Assembly: GCA_016295375.1 (NCBI GenBank)
Contig: JAEDLI010000008.1
Coordinates: forward strand, 1-42,126
DNA from: Fibrobacter sp.
Lineage (GTDB): Bacteria; Fibrobacterota; Fibrobacteria; Fibrobacterales; Fibrobacteraceae
Direction: 5' to 3'
DNA: 42,126 nucleotides
Below are positions 1-7,816 of this stretch, one piece after another (the first letter of the stretch is position 1; each line of letters begins with the position of its first letter). The translations under genes and the position numbers were made by a program. Below the pieces are notes generated by a model, which ran no database searches, had not been told where the DNA came from, and worked only from the letters and a program-made list of their open reading frames with translations.

Positions 1-417
1 GGAGGCGAGCGGCAAGCGTAAGCGCAGACGATTGCCCCTAGAATATAGCCCGACCGCACATATATGTGCGGGAACGCCCAAGAGACATCGGTTACGGTGG
101 TCTCGACCACGCTGTGAGCCGTAGGCTGAATATTCCGGCGAAAATAAACCGGTATTCCGGAATGGCGGAAACCGCCTAACCGGGATGTAGGAAACCACTT
201 TAATAGATCTAATCAACTCAGTCAATTTCAGAGTGTTGGGATCGCGCGGGATTTCTCCGGCTCATTCGCGCGAGCAATCCGCATACAAGCATATTCAGAT
301 GCTAAGAGAGCTGACCAGCACAAAACATCTGGTCTTATCTAGCCATATAAGCATTCTCCCTAGCATAATTAATCATTAGAAAGGACGGTTTCCATTTAAC
401 CGGTACGCCGGTTTCCT
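1..417. other. Structured gene-less region of unknown function
   Basis: I see no convincing gene here. Short inverted repeats are dense: an 18-bp perfect palindrome at 54-71 (CCGCACATA/TATGTGCGG), a GTGGT-CTCG-ACCAC stem at 97-110, ATTCCGGAAT at 154-163 and GGCGG-AAA-CCGCC at 164-176. The phrases GGTTTCC and CCGGT recur on both strands between 140 and 430. This density suggests a structured RNA or the end of a mobile element. On the + strand one frame stays open from base 2 to about 118, so the 3' end of a gene from outside the window is possible. I could not match it to RNase P RNA, tmRNA, 6S RNA or a group II intron domain V. Confidence 0.35.
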
Positions 418-477
418 TTACTCCGGTTTCATGGGGTAATTTGCTCCGGAATACTCATTTGTACTTTCTTCTGCCAT
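418..477 (-). CDS. Possible 19-residue micro-protein or gene remnant
   Basis: The ORF starts at ATG 477 and runs 19 codons to TAA at 418-420. It has a perfect AAGGAG (485-490) seven bases upstream, too good a ribosome-binding site to ignore. The peptide (MAEESTNEYSG...) resembles nothing I recognise. Eight-base arms, ATAAGGTG on the - strand from 511 to 504 and CACCTTAT from 483 to 476, flank the ribosome-binding site and reach into the start codon, so initiation may be controlled by a hairpin. Alternatives are a leader peptide for the structured region downstream, or the truncated start of a lost gene. Confidence 0.3.
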   Translation of the reverse strand: MAEESTNEYSGANYPMKPE

Positions 478-604
478 AAGGTGGCTCCTTGGTTGGAAAT
501 ATACACCTTATTAGCTTTCCTTTTTTGTCCAAGTTGCGGCTAAGCGCTACAGTATCAAACCGGATTATGTTCAAACACTGTGACAAAAGCGTTTTCATGG
601 ACTT

Positions 605-1765
605 TTAGTTCCTTATACAACGAACAGCAATATAGAAATTCGCACCATACCCTACAAATAAATACCTATCATCTTTAATTTTCAAAGCATTGTTTCCTTG
701 ATACTCTTCCATTGCAAAAGAAGCTATGGCAATATCACTATTTTTTTCAGAGTAATTAAATCCTTTACTATTTGACCAATCGCCTGCTGGAATTGCTGAA
801 AAACCGGATTGGTTCGTGGAATCATTAATGGTCCAATAAATAGGATTGTCTATTTTAAGTTTGTTTCCAGCATCATCACCTAAAAAAGAAATCAGTCTTT
901 CATATAGCCTTTTAGTAGGAAGAGACCAACCTGTAGGACAAATCTCCATTTTATAGACAGCATTGTTCGTAAAAGATGATTCGTATAATCGCCCATAAGT
1001 AGAACAGTCGCCTTCTTCTAAACTCCTCCACTCGCCACCTCCGCACACTGATTTGCCCGCCCATATGGTACCAACCGTATCCTTGGGAAGATAGTTCAAA
1101 TTTTCAGCCATCCAAACTTGAGTGCCTATTGTTACTGTTTTATATATATGTCCGTCCCGAGGGTCTGTCAAAGTATTATTGTTTGCATCATAGCCATCAT
1201 TCGATGAAGATGAACTTTCCTCTGACGAAGATGACTCATCGATGCTTGATGAACTGATATTACTACTACTAGATTCAATTGTAGAACTAGAGGAATCTAT
1301 TTTCTCGCTACTGCTAGACATCTCCGAACTTGAAGATTCTTGAATTTCGTTGCTTGACGAAATCAGTTTATTATCACTTGATGACGAAACAGCCTCAGAA
1401 GAAGAGGATACTTTTTCACAGTTGGCTGGGTCTAGTACATATGTTTTACCATCTTCGCAAAGATAGAGTTTGGTTTCTTCGCTGCTACTAGATTCAACAG
1501 GTTTCTCTGAACTAGAAGAGGAATCGTCGTTATCGTAACCGGACGAACTAGATTGCTTCGTTTCACTCGCAATGACGCTGCTGGACGACGAACTGGACAA
1601 CTCGTCACTATCACTACTCAGAATGACTGATTTAACTGATGAACTAGATTCTTCGCTTACGCTCAGAATGACATTGTTTGTAGAGGATGAACTGCTGTTG
1701 ATTGCAATCCAGGAGCCTTCTTTACAGATGTGTTCAACATCGCTGTCGGATGGTTTGATAATCAT
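605..1765 (-). CDS. FISUMP-domain surface lipoprotein (main reading frame)
   Basis: Residues from about 205 to the end form a Fibrobacter succinogenes major paralogous (FISUMP, TIGR02145) domain, seen in GQVWMAENLNY, the CPTGWSLPT segment and the closing VRCIRN. The function of this domain is unknown, but members are secreted or surface proteins. About 170 residues of Ser-rich linker precede it, interrupted by a two-Cys motif (YLCEDGK...ANC). The first ATG in this frame (1765) is not the natural start. The frame continues upstream through a lipobox, LLIVSC, with Cys at 1853-1855, which is out of frame with the ATG at 1905 that has the ribosome-binding site (see the 1766-1905 entry). As it stands, the protein made from 1765 would lack an export signal. 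Confidence 0.85.
   Translation of the reverse strand: MIIKPSDSDVEHICKEGSWIAINSSSSSTNNVILSVSEESSSSVKSVILSSDSDELSSSSSSSVIASETKQSSSSGYDNDDSSSSSEKPVESSSSEETKLYLCEDGKTYVLDPANCEKVSSSSEAVSSSSDNKLISSSNEIQESSSSEMSSSSEKIDSSSSTIESSSSNISSSSIDESSSSEESSSSSNDGYDANNNTLTDPRDGHIYKTVTIGTQVWMAENLNYLPKDTVGTIWAGKSVCGGGEWRSLEEGDCSTYGRLYESSFTNNAVYKMEICPTGWSLPTKRLYERLISFLGDDAGNKLKIDNPIYWTINDSTNQSGFSAIPAGDWSNSKGFNYSEKNSDIAIASFAMEEYQGNNALKIKDDRYLFVGYGANFYIAVRCIRN
1551..1576. repeat. REP-like repeat inside the FISUMP coding sequence
   Basis: GATTGCTTCG...CGCAATGAC matches the common bacterial intergenic repeat that translates as VIASETKQS in one frame. Here that translation is in frame within the Ser-rich linker. Confidence 0.6.
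1644..1672. repeat. Second REP-like repeat inside the FISUMP coding sequence
   Basis: CTAGATTCTTCG...CTCAGAATGAC translates as VILSVSEESS in frame. A partial third copy (CTCAGAATGAC) lies at 1617-1627. It ends like the intergenic copy at 2017-2053 (AGAATGAC). Confidence 0.55.
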
Positions 1766-1905
1766 TCCCTCATTGGTTGCATCGCAAGGAATTTCCGAAC
1801 TATGAGAATTTGAACTATTTTCAATGTTGGGACTACTAGAATTATCGCCACCACAGGAAACTATTAATAAGGAAAAAAGAGTGAGTAGAGGACTTGCTTA
1901 TGCAT
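1766..1905 (-). pseudogene. Frameshifted signal peptide of the FISUMP lipoprotein
   Basis: ATG 1905 is preceded by AGGAG (1913-1917) at good spacing and opens MHKQVLYSLFF, then stops at a TAA. The -1 frame carries LLIVSCGGD and runs into the FISUMP gene without another start codon. The two frames meet around a T6 run on the coding strand (A6 at 1873-1878). One extra T would give MHKQVLYSLFFSLLIVSC, a normal lipoprotein signal peptide. The choices are a real single-base deletion, phase variation or transcript slippage at the homopolymer, or an assembly error. Confidence 0.75.
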
Positions 1906-2016
1906 TAGTTTTCTCCTTTTTTGCTTTTTTCACATACAATGTCTGCATATTGATAAATATATCATAAAAAAGGGCGAAAAGCACAAGAAAAAAGCTATTT
2001 CTCCCAATAACAACCC

Positions 2017-2053
2017 TAGATTCTATCGGCCCCTTCGGGGCCTCCAGAATGAC
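2017..2053. repeat. Intergenic REP-like hairpin
   Basis: CTAGATTCT...AGAATGAC flanks a GGCCCC-TTC-GGGGCC stem. It has the same ends as the copy inside the FISUMP gene and lies between that gene and dgt. The rest of 1906-2091 is AT-rich and probably holds the FISUMP promoter (a TATATTT at about 1960 on the - strand). Confidence 0.6.
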
Positions 2054-2091
2054 AGAAGGACAAGCGGGGCTTATGACCTTTCGAATAAAGT

Positions 2092-3399
2092 CTACAGTCC
2101 GGTCACCAGGCCGCCGATTTGGCGGGCTAGATAGGTGGCGTAGTTGTCGGTCATGCCGCTCACAAAGTCCAGCACCTGGTGGTAGGCCTCGGCGGTAGTG
2201 ACGCTCTGGCCAATCTTGGCGTTACCAATCAGCCGCACGATTCGGCTTGCCCGGTAGGAGCTCTTCACGTTCACCCGGTAGTCGTGAACGCCGCTGATGA
2301 AGGCATCCAGCACGGTGCTCAGGGTGGTGTAGCTCCCCACTTCCAGTTCGGTCTTGCGACGGTCGGGATAAATGCGTTCACGGCCCAGGCGTTTGGCGAT
2401 AAAGATTCCACGCATGGCATCGGAACGGGACAGGTCAATCAGGTGCTTGTCCAGAGTGCCTTCCATAATCTGCTCGTAATTGTTGGCAAAGACCACCGCC
2501 ACATCGTCGATGAGGTTCTGAATAGCCTTGCCCCGCACACTGGAGAGGAAGTCCCTGAAGTTCTGGCCGTTCTCTTCGTATTCCTTGTCGATGTTGATGT
2601 CCGGACCGCAGAGGTAACTGAACATGTCGCGGACGTCAGCAAAGGTAAGGATGCCCAGCTCGATGGCGTCTTCTACGTCGAGGATGGAATAACAGATGTC
2701 GTCGGCGGCTTCCATGAGGTAAACCAGGGGGTGCCTCACCCACTTCCCGTTCCCGATTTCGGGGAGGCCGAGAATTTCGGCGGTGTTCCTATACAAATCC
2801 GCTTCGGTAGAAAACAAGCTGGTGGGGTGACCGTAGCAGGCCAGGGACGGGTACTTTATCATGGCCCCGATGGTGGCGTAGGTCAGGCGCATGCCGCCGT
2901 CCAGAAAGTGGTATTCCAGCTTGGAGAGAATGCGGTGGCCCTGGGCGTTGCCGTCAAAGTTCTCGAAGTCCGCCTGTTCCTTGTCGGTAAGGTCCTTCAG
3001 GGGTGCGGAATTGCGGTTCTTGCGGAACCATTCCCGAATGGCGGACTCCCCCGCATGCCCGAAGGGCGGGTTCCCGATGTCGTGGGCCAGGCAGGCAGAC
3101 TGGACGATGGTCCCAAAGTGGTACTCGTTGATGCTCTTGGGCAGGTACTTCTTTATCAAGTGATAAACCGTCACCGCAAGGCTGCGGCCCACGCTGGCCA
3201 CCTCGATACTGTGGGTCAGGCGGCTATGCACGTGGTCGTTTACTGAGAACGGATGAACCTGGGTCTTGCGGCCCAGCCTGCGGAACGCCGTGGAAAAAAC
3301 GATGCGGTCGAAGTCCCTATGAAAGTCCGAACGGTTGGGGTCACGGTCTGCGGGGTGACCATAGCGGGTAGCCGAAAGAAGAGTTTCCCAATTCAGCAT
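2092..3399 (-). CDS. dgt: dGTP triphosphohydrolase (dGTPase), HD family
   Basis: Expected to hydrolyse dGTP or other dNTPs to the nucleoside and triphosphate, controlling nucleotide pools. The 435-residue protein opens with the FHRDFDRIVFSTAFRRLGRKTQV segment typical of Dgt-like proteins. It carries the metal site residues of the HD superfamily: H63 in SRLTHSIEV and H106-D107 in AHDIGNPPFGHAGE. Length and order match the bacterial Dgt/dNTPase family. Its ATG overlaps the proB stop (TGATG), so the two are translationally coupled. Substrate preference cannot be read from the sequence. Confidence 0.93.
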   Translation of the reverse strand: MLNWETLLSATRYGHPADRDPNRSDFHRDFDRIVFSTAFRRLGRKTQVHPFSVNDHVHSRLTHSIEVASVGRSLAVTVYHLIKKYLPKSINEYHFGTIVQSACLAHDIGNPPFGHAGESAIREWFRKNRNSAPLKDLTDKEQADFENFDGNAQGHRILSKLEYHFLDGGMRLTYATIGAMIKYPSLACYGHPTSLFSTEADLYRNTAEILGLPEIGNGKWVRHPLVYLMEAADDICYSILDVEDAIELGILTFADVRDMFSYLCGPDINIDKEYEENGQNFRDFLSSVRGKAIQNLIDDVAVVFANNYEQIMEGTLDKHLIDLSRSDAMRGIFIAKRLGRERIYPDRRKTELEVGSYTTLSTVLDAFISGVHDYRVNVKSSYRASRIVRLIGNAKIGQSVTTAEAYHQVLDFVSGMTDNYATYLARQIGGLVTGL

Positions 3400-4538
3400 C
3401 AGAATACCACCAGGTCGTTCTTGTGAATCAGTTCGTCGGGCACGGAACTGCCCAAAATCTCGTGGACTTCCCGAGTCTTTTTGCGGAGCACCAGTTTCAG
3501 CGTCTCGCTGTCAAAACCTGCCACGCCGCGGGCAATTACCGTTCCGGATTCATCCAAGACCTCAATCAGGTCGCCCTTGTCAAAATGCTTCTTGACCGCA
3601 AGCACGCCTACAGGAAGCAGGCTGGAATGCTTTTCGCGCAGAGCCTTGGAGCCGCCCTCGTCCACCACCACGCTTCCCCGGGGGGTGGTAATAAAGCGAA
3701 GCCAGCGCTGACGGCTGTTCAACTTGTTCTTGGAACCGGCAAAGAACGTGCCCACCGCATTTTCAAGGACCACCTGATGGGGCAGCACCTTCATGCCGTT
3801 GGCGAGGAATGCGTTGGCACCGCTCCGGGTCACGTTACGGATAGAATCCAGCTTGCTTCGCATGCCGCCGGTACTGACCGCAGAACCCGCCTCGCCGGGC
3901 TTGCCTGCAAGGGCAAGGACAGCGGGAGTGATTTCGGGAACAAAGCGCAACAGGCGGGCGTCGGGATTCTTTTTCGGATTGTCGTCAAAGAGTCCGTCTT
4001 CGTCAGTGAAAATCAGGAGCAAATCGGCATCCAAGAAGAGGGCCACGTCGCTGGAAAGCTTGTCGTTGTCCCCCACCTTGATTTCGGCCACCGCCAGGGA
4101 GTCGTTCTCGTTGATGATGGGAACAATCTTGCGGGCCAGCATGGCCTTGATGGTGTTCTGCAAATTCTTATAACGCGTGCGGTCCCGGAAGTCGTCTGCC
4201 GAAAGGAGAATCTGGCCCACGGAAAGATCCACCCAGCGAAACATCTCCCGGTAGGCATACATCAGGTCAATCTGGCCCACGGCGGCGCAGGCCTGCTTTT
4301 CGGCCATGTTGGTGGGCTTTTCCTTGTAGCCCAGTTCCGCCATGCCCGTTCCCACGGCACCGCTGGTGACTATCACCACTTCCTTGCCCGCTTCTATCAG
4401 GCGGGAAACGGAATCGGCAAGCTTCTGGATGTAACGGCTGCGGACACCGCCCTTGGCGCTGTCCACCAGAATTCGGGAACCGATCTTTACAACAATGCGG
4501 CGGGATTCATTCAGGATGTTCTTACGAAGTTCACTCAT
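3399..4538 (-). CDS. proB: Glutamate 5-kinase with PUA domain
   Basis: Phosphorylates L-glutamate, the first step of proline synthesis, in the cytoplasm. The amino acid kinase domain (about 10-260) has VVKIGSRIL, TSGAVGTGM, IINENDSLAV and GDNDKLSSDVA, all diagnostic for ProB. A PUA domain fills roughly 285-370, as in the long E. coli-type enzyme. proA is not adjacent. The start ATG at 4538 has no Shine-Dalgarno sequence: a period-7 repeat array (4541-4582) lies directly against it, so initiation must depend on something else, such as coupling or a leaderless start. Confidence 0.95.
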   Translation of the reverse strand: MSELRKNILNESRRIVVKIGSRILVDSAKGGVRSRYIQKLADSVSRLIEAGKEVVIVTSGAVGTGMAELGYKEKPTNMAEKQACAAVGQIDLMYAYREMFRWVDLSVGQILLSADDFRDRTRYKNLQNTIKAMLARKIVPIINENDSLAVAEIKVGDNDKLSSDVALFLDADLLLIFTDEDGLFDDNPKKNPDARLLRFVPEITPAVLALAGKPGEAGSAVSTGGMRSKLDSIRNVTRSGANAFLANGMKVLPHQVVLENAVGTFFAGSKNKLNSRQRWLRFITTPRGSVVVDEGGSKALREKHSSLLPVGVLAVKKHFDKGDLIEVLDESGTVIARGVAGFDSETLKLVLRKKTREVHEILGSSVPDELIHKNDLVVF

Positions 4539-4540
4539 AG

Positions 4541-4582
4541 GATAGGGGCTAGGATCTAGGGGCTAGGAGTTAGGATAGTTGG
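4541..4582. repeat. Period-7 tandem array next to proB start
   Basis: Six consecutive heptamers: GATAGGG, GCTAGGA, TCTAGGG, GCTAGGA, GTTAGGA, TAGTTGG. The array begins two bases from the proB start codon and occupies the place where a ribosome-binding site should be. Confidence 0.7.
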
Positions 4583-4596
4583 ACTCAAGAGGCGTC

Positions 4597-4616
4597 ATCC
4601 TCGCGCAGGCGAGGAT
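4597..4616. repeat. REP-like hairpin
   Basis: ATCCTCGC-GCAG-GCGAGGAT, eight-base perfect arms, preceded by GTC as in the other copies. Confidence 0.65.
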
Positions 4617-4637
4617 CCGCTTGATAACAGCAAGCAG

Positions 4638-4657
4638 ATGTTCGCCTTCGCGAACAT
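4638..4657. repeat. REP-like hairpin
   Basis: ATGTTCGC-CTTC-GCGAACAT followed by GAC. Same 8-4-8 design and CTTC loop as the 18180 and 25741 hairpins. Confidence 0.65.
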
Positions 4658-4674
4658 GACGAAAATGCACCAGT

Positions 4675-4723
4675 TTTACATTTCACACTACACATTCCAC
4701 ACTAGTCATTACACATACTTCAT
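4675..4723. repeat. Period-7 tandem array next to rapA stop
   Basis: Seven heptamers: TTTACAT, TTCACAC, TACACAT, TCCACAC, TAGTCAT, TACACAT, ACTTCAT. TACACAT recurs exactly 21 bases apart. It ends 7 bases from the rapA stop codon. Confidence 0.65.
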
Positions 4724-4730
4724 AAATTTC

Positions 4731-7721
4731 TCATCGGCAGACCAAAAGTCGGATGGCGTCCAGACGGAGTTGCGGGGTGGAAACGATCTTGCGGCGTTCT
4801 GTCACGTTCTTTTTCATCTGCTGCAAAGCAGAAGAGCTTCCGCCGTGGCCGCGCATCAGCATCAGGTGGTTCATGCGCTGGTATTCTTGCTCGGTGCGTT
4901 TTTCCACCAGGTCGGCGGCCTTTTCGGCGTATTCCTTCGCCATGGCGTTGATGGACTGGCGGGCAAAGCCAAGACCTTCCTTGGCAAAGAACCTAAGGGT
5001 CGCATCGACGGCCTTGTTCCCGCGAGGCACAGCCACATCCCTGAGGCTTGCCGTCTTCAGATTTTCGAGAACAGAAGACATGTCCTTGCCTGTAGGGTCA
5101 ATCAAGGCAGATGCATAGCAGGGTCCAACGATATCGGACATGCCCCACTCTTCGGGCACGGGCAGTTCCACTACAAAGTTGTACTGCATCATGAGCCCGC
5201 GCAGGCCCGAGTCCTGCCAAATGGAGCAGGCCACCGTACCGTGGTTCACGCCGGTCTCGTAGTCGATAACGCCCTGGGCCAACGGGTGTTCCAAGCTTAC
5301 AAAGTCCACCTCGTCGTGAATCATGGCCACCTTGCGGTCGAAGGTCACCGTAAGGGAGATGGCATCGGAACCCTGTTCCTCGTCTTCGCTCTGGGCGGCC
5401 ATCATGGCGCGAGTGGGCATACCGGGAACTGAGCCCGCTTCGATCTGGGGACCCATGGTAATCACGGAACAGCCAGCAATGGCGCTGGGTTCAATGTCCA
5501 GCCCGCGGGCCTTCAGGGAATCCAGCAGCAAGTCCTTCATCTCCGGCTCGGCATCAATTTTCTCGATGGCGTCGGTAATCTCTTTCGCCTTTTCTGGGTT
5601 GCGGGAGTTGAACTCCAGCAGGCGGTCACGACCCTTCTCGATTTTCTTGCGCATCTGTTCGGAATCTTTCTGAACCGCGGGAATGACCTTGGCCATAAAG
5701 TTTTCCATGCTGTTCAGAGGATCCGCCAAGGCTTCAATCAAGCTGTCCGTGTACTTGAGGAACAGCTCGCCGCCGCCCATCAGGGGCGCGCCAAAGGCGT
5801 TCAGGCCTTCGTCGTACCAGCGGAACATCACCTCCTGGCCGGAGCCCTTCACGTAGGGCACATGCACGTAGATGTCCTTGGTCTGGCCGATACGGTCCAG
5901 ACGGCCGATGCGCTGTTCTACCAGGGCCGCATCCAGAGGCAAGTCGAAAAGAATCAAATGATGGGAGAACTGGAAGTTGCGGCCTTCGGCACCGATTTCA
6001 GAAGCGATAAGGATGTTCGCTCCACTCTCCTTGCTGAAGTTTGCTGCCGCCTTGTCGCGAGCAAGAATGCTCATACCTTCGCTAAACACGGCAAGACCGC
6101 CCTCGCCCAGGTATTCCGTAAGCACGGTCTTAAGGGCCATCAAAACGGATTCGCTTTCGCAAATCAAGAGAATCTTGTCTTTCTGGTGCTTTTTCAGGAA
6201 TCCCTTGAGCCAGACAATGCGTTCGTCCTTGTCCCAGGCGTCGGAATACTGGGTACAGAGAAGACCGTTCTCCTGGATGTCCGTGGTCAGGTCGTCACCA
6301 GTCGCACCCTCTTCCATGTAGAGGTATTTCTGGGCGGCAATTTCCACCATATCCCGGTATTCTGGATTGGGTTCCAGCGGGATAGCGTCCAAGATGCGTT
6401 TCGGGAAACCGCCCACGCCCTTGCGGGTGTTCCTGAACACCACGGAACCTGTACCCATGGCATCTACAATCCGGCGAATCCACTCCCCTGCCGTCAAAGA
6501 CTTGGAACTTTCCTGCTCCAGCCAGGGGCGAATCTTGGAATTCTTGGGAACGGCCTCGTAAAGGTCGTCCCAGCTCATCTGGTGGTTCGGGTCTGTCGGA
6601 ATCTTCTTGAGGTCGTTTACCAGCTTGTTGTAGGCCTCCTGGTCGGCGATAAACTCCTTGTAGTCCGTGAATCGGGTAGGATCCAACATCTTGAGGCGGT
6701 TGAACTGGGACTCCGGATTGAGCTGCAGAGGAGTTCCCGTCAAAAGCAGCAGGCCCTTGGTTTTTTTGGAAATGGCGTTTACCAGCGTGTATTCTCGGCT
6801 GGTAAAACCGTCCTCGCAGACCAAGTGGTGGGCCTCGTCTACGATGGTCATGTCCCAGTCAATCTTGAGCAGGTCTTCGATCAGGGCGACCTGCTTGATG
6901 AGAAGTTCCACAGAAACGATAAAGTTGTTGCCCCGCATAAAGGGGTTGGGCTTGGTCTCGTCCTTTTCCACGTTCACGAAAATGCTCTGCATGTAACCGT
7001 CGTCCACCAGGGTGAACAGCTGGTTGAAGCGACGCTTCATTTCTACCATCCACTGGTGTTTCAAGGTATCGGGAACGAGAATCAAGGTCTTTTCGATACG
7101 GCCACGGGCCTTGAGGGCATGCCAAATCATGCCCGCCTCGATGGTCTTGCCCAGCCCCACCTCGTCAGAAAGCATGAGCCTCGGGAGTGCCGTGCTGGAG
7201 CAGGCCCTATAGCACAGGTAATACTGGTGAGGAATCTTATCGACACGGGGCCCAATCATGCCACGCACCGGAGAGGATTGCCACTTGCAACTTAAAGCCA
7301 GGGCACGGCTACGGCGGTCAAAAGCCTTGGATGAAACGTCACCCTGGGAATTACCACCGTAGATACCGTCGGCACCCACATTGGAAAGGGCCTTGAACAG
7401 GTCAACAACGCGGGCCCCCTGCTTTGCCACCAGGTCAGATTCCTTGATTTCCTTGCCGCCACGGCCAACATAGACAACTACACCAGAGGATTCCCGGAGA
7501 GATTCGATAACGAAGGACGCTCCCTTCTCGCTTTTGGCGGTCTCTCCCGGATTCAATACGAAACGCTCAACGGGAGCGCTATCCGTGCGGTAAATTCGAG
7601 TCTGGTTTACAAGGGGAAAGCGGAAGACGACGTTGCGGCCCTGCAATTCCGAAACAATTCCGAGACCCAAGTCCGGCTCCGATCGGCTCACATAACGCTG
7701 GCCAGGCACAAATATATTCAT
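4731..7721 (-). CDS. rapA: RNA polymerase-associated ATPase RapA (SNF2 family)
   Basis: RapA remodels RNA polymerase to promote its recycling. This 996-residue protein follows E. coli RapA end to end: N-terminal Tudor-like part (GQRYVSRSEPDLGLG), Walker A DEVGLGKTIEAG (186-197), DEAH box VDEAHHL, SNF2 motifs LLLTGTP and FRNTRKGVGGFPKR, helicase C motif SEIGAEGRNFQF and IGRLDRIGQ, and the RapA-type end LRLDAIRLLV. I take ATG 7721 (MNIFVPGQRY), matching the family start, over an in-frame TTG nine bases upstream. A TAGATTTG box lies only 6 bases before it, implying a leaderless mRNA. The gene stands upstream of proB-dgt on the same strand. Confidence 0.95.
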   Translation of the reverse strand: MNIFVPGQRYVSRSEPDLGLGIVSELQGRNVVFRFPLVNQTRIYRTDSAPVERFVLNPGETAKSEKGASFVIESLRESSGVVVYVGRGGKEIKESDLVAKQGARVVDLFKALSNVGADGIYGGNSQGDVSSKAFDRRSRALALSCKWQSSPVRGMIGPRVDKIPHQYYLCYRACSSTALPRLMLSDEVGLGKTIEAGMIWHALKARGRIEKTLILVPDTLKHQWMVEMKRRFNQLFTLVDDGYMQSIFVNVEKDETKPNPFMRGNNFIVSVELLIKQVALIEDLLKIDWDMTIVDEAHHLVCEDGFTSREYTLVNAISKKTKGLLLLTGTPLQLNPESQFNRLKMLDPTRFTDYKEFIADQEAYNKLVNDLKKIPTDPNHQMSWDDLYEAVPKNSKIRPWLEQESSKSLTAGEWIRRIVDAMGTGSVVFRNTRKGVGGFPKRILDAIPLEPNPEYRDMVEIAAQKYLYMEEGATGDDLTTDIQENGLLCTQYSDAWDKDERIVWLKGFLKKHQKDKILLICESESVLMALKTVLTEYLGEGGLAVFSEGMSILARDKAAANFSKESGANILIASEIGAEGRNFQFSHHLILFDLPLDAALVEQRIGRLDRIGQTKDIYVHVPYVKGSGQEVMFRWYDEGLNAFGAPLMGGGELFLKYTDSLIEALADPLNSMENFMAKVIPAVQKDSEQMRKKIEKGRDRLLEFNSRNPEKAKEITDAIEKIDAEPEMKDLLLDSLKARGLDIEPSAIAGCSVITMGPQIEAGSVPGMPTRAMMAAQSEDEEQGSDAISLTVTFDRKVAMIHDEVDFVSLEHPLAQGVIDYETGVNHGTVACSIWQDSGLRGLMMQYNFVVELPVPEEWGMSDIVGPCYASALIDPTGKDMSSVLENLKTASLRDVAVPRGNKAVDATLRFFAKEGLGFARQSINAMAKEYAEKAADLVEKRTEQEYQRMNHLMLMRGHGGSSSALQQMKKNVTERRKIVSTPQLRLDAIRLLVCR

Positions 7722-7727
7722 AGCACC

Positions 7728-7735
7728 CAAATCTA
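7728..7735 (-). promoter_or_regulatory. Candidate -7 box (TAnnTTTG) of rapA
   Basis: TAGATTTG matches the Bacteroidetes -7 consensus TAnnTTTG, with 6 bases to the ATG. I see no clear -33 box. Confidence 0.35.
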
Positions 7736-7749
7736 GAATTTTTTGAACC

Positions 7750-7791
7750 AGTGAATAGTGGTTGGTGGCTAGTGGTCAGGGGTTTAGGGTA
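7750..7791. repeat. Period-7 tandem array between rapA and the RDD gene
   Basis: AGTGAAT, AGTGGTT, GGTGGCT, AGTGGTC, AGGGGTT, TAGGGTA: six heptamers in phase, in a divergent promoter region. Confidence 0.65.
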
Positions 7792-7801
7792 TGAAATTTC
7801 C

Positions 7802-7809
7802 TATATTTG
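7802..7809 (+). promoter_or_regulatory. Candidate -7 box (TAnnTTTG) of the RDD gene
   Basis: TATATTTG lies 7 bases before the ATG at 7817. There is no room for a ribosome-binding site, so a leaderless transcript is implied. Confidence 0.4.
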
Positions 7810-7816
7810 TAGCGAT

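Noticed and set aside
1..417. RNase P RNA, tmRNA or group II intron domain V
   Set aside because: The diagnostic conserved segments of these RNAs are not present on either strand.
605..1905. A diversity-generating retroelement using the FISUMP protein as target
   Set aside because: No reverse transcriptase, no template/variable repeat pair and no adjacent Avd gene. The S23 gene at 23.7 kb is an Avd relative but is far away and alone.
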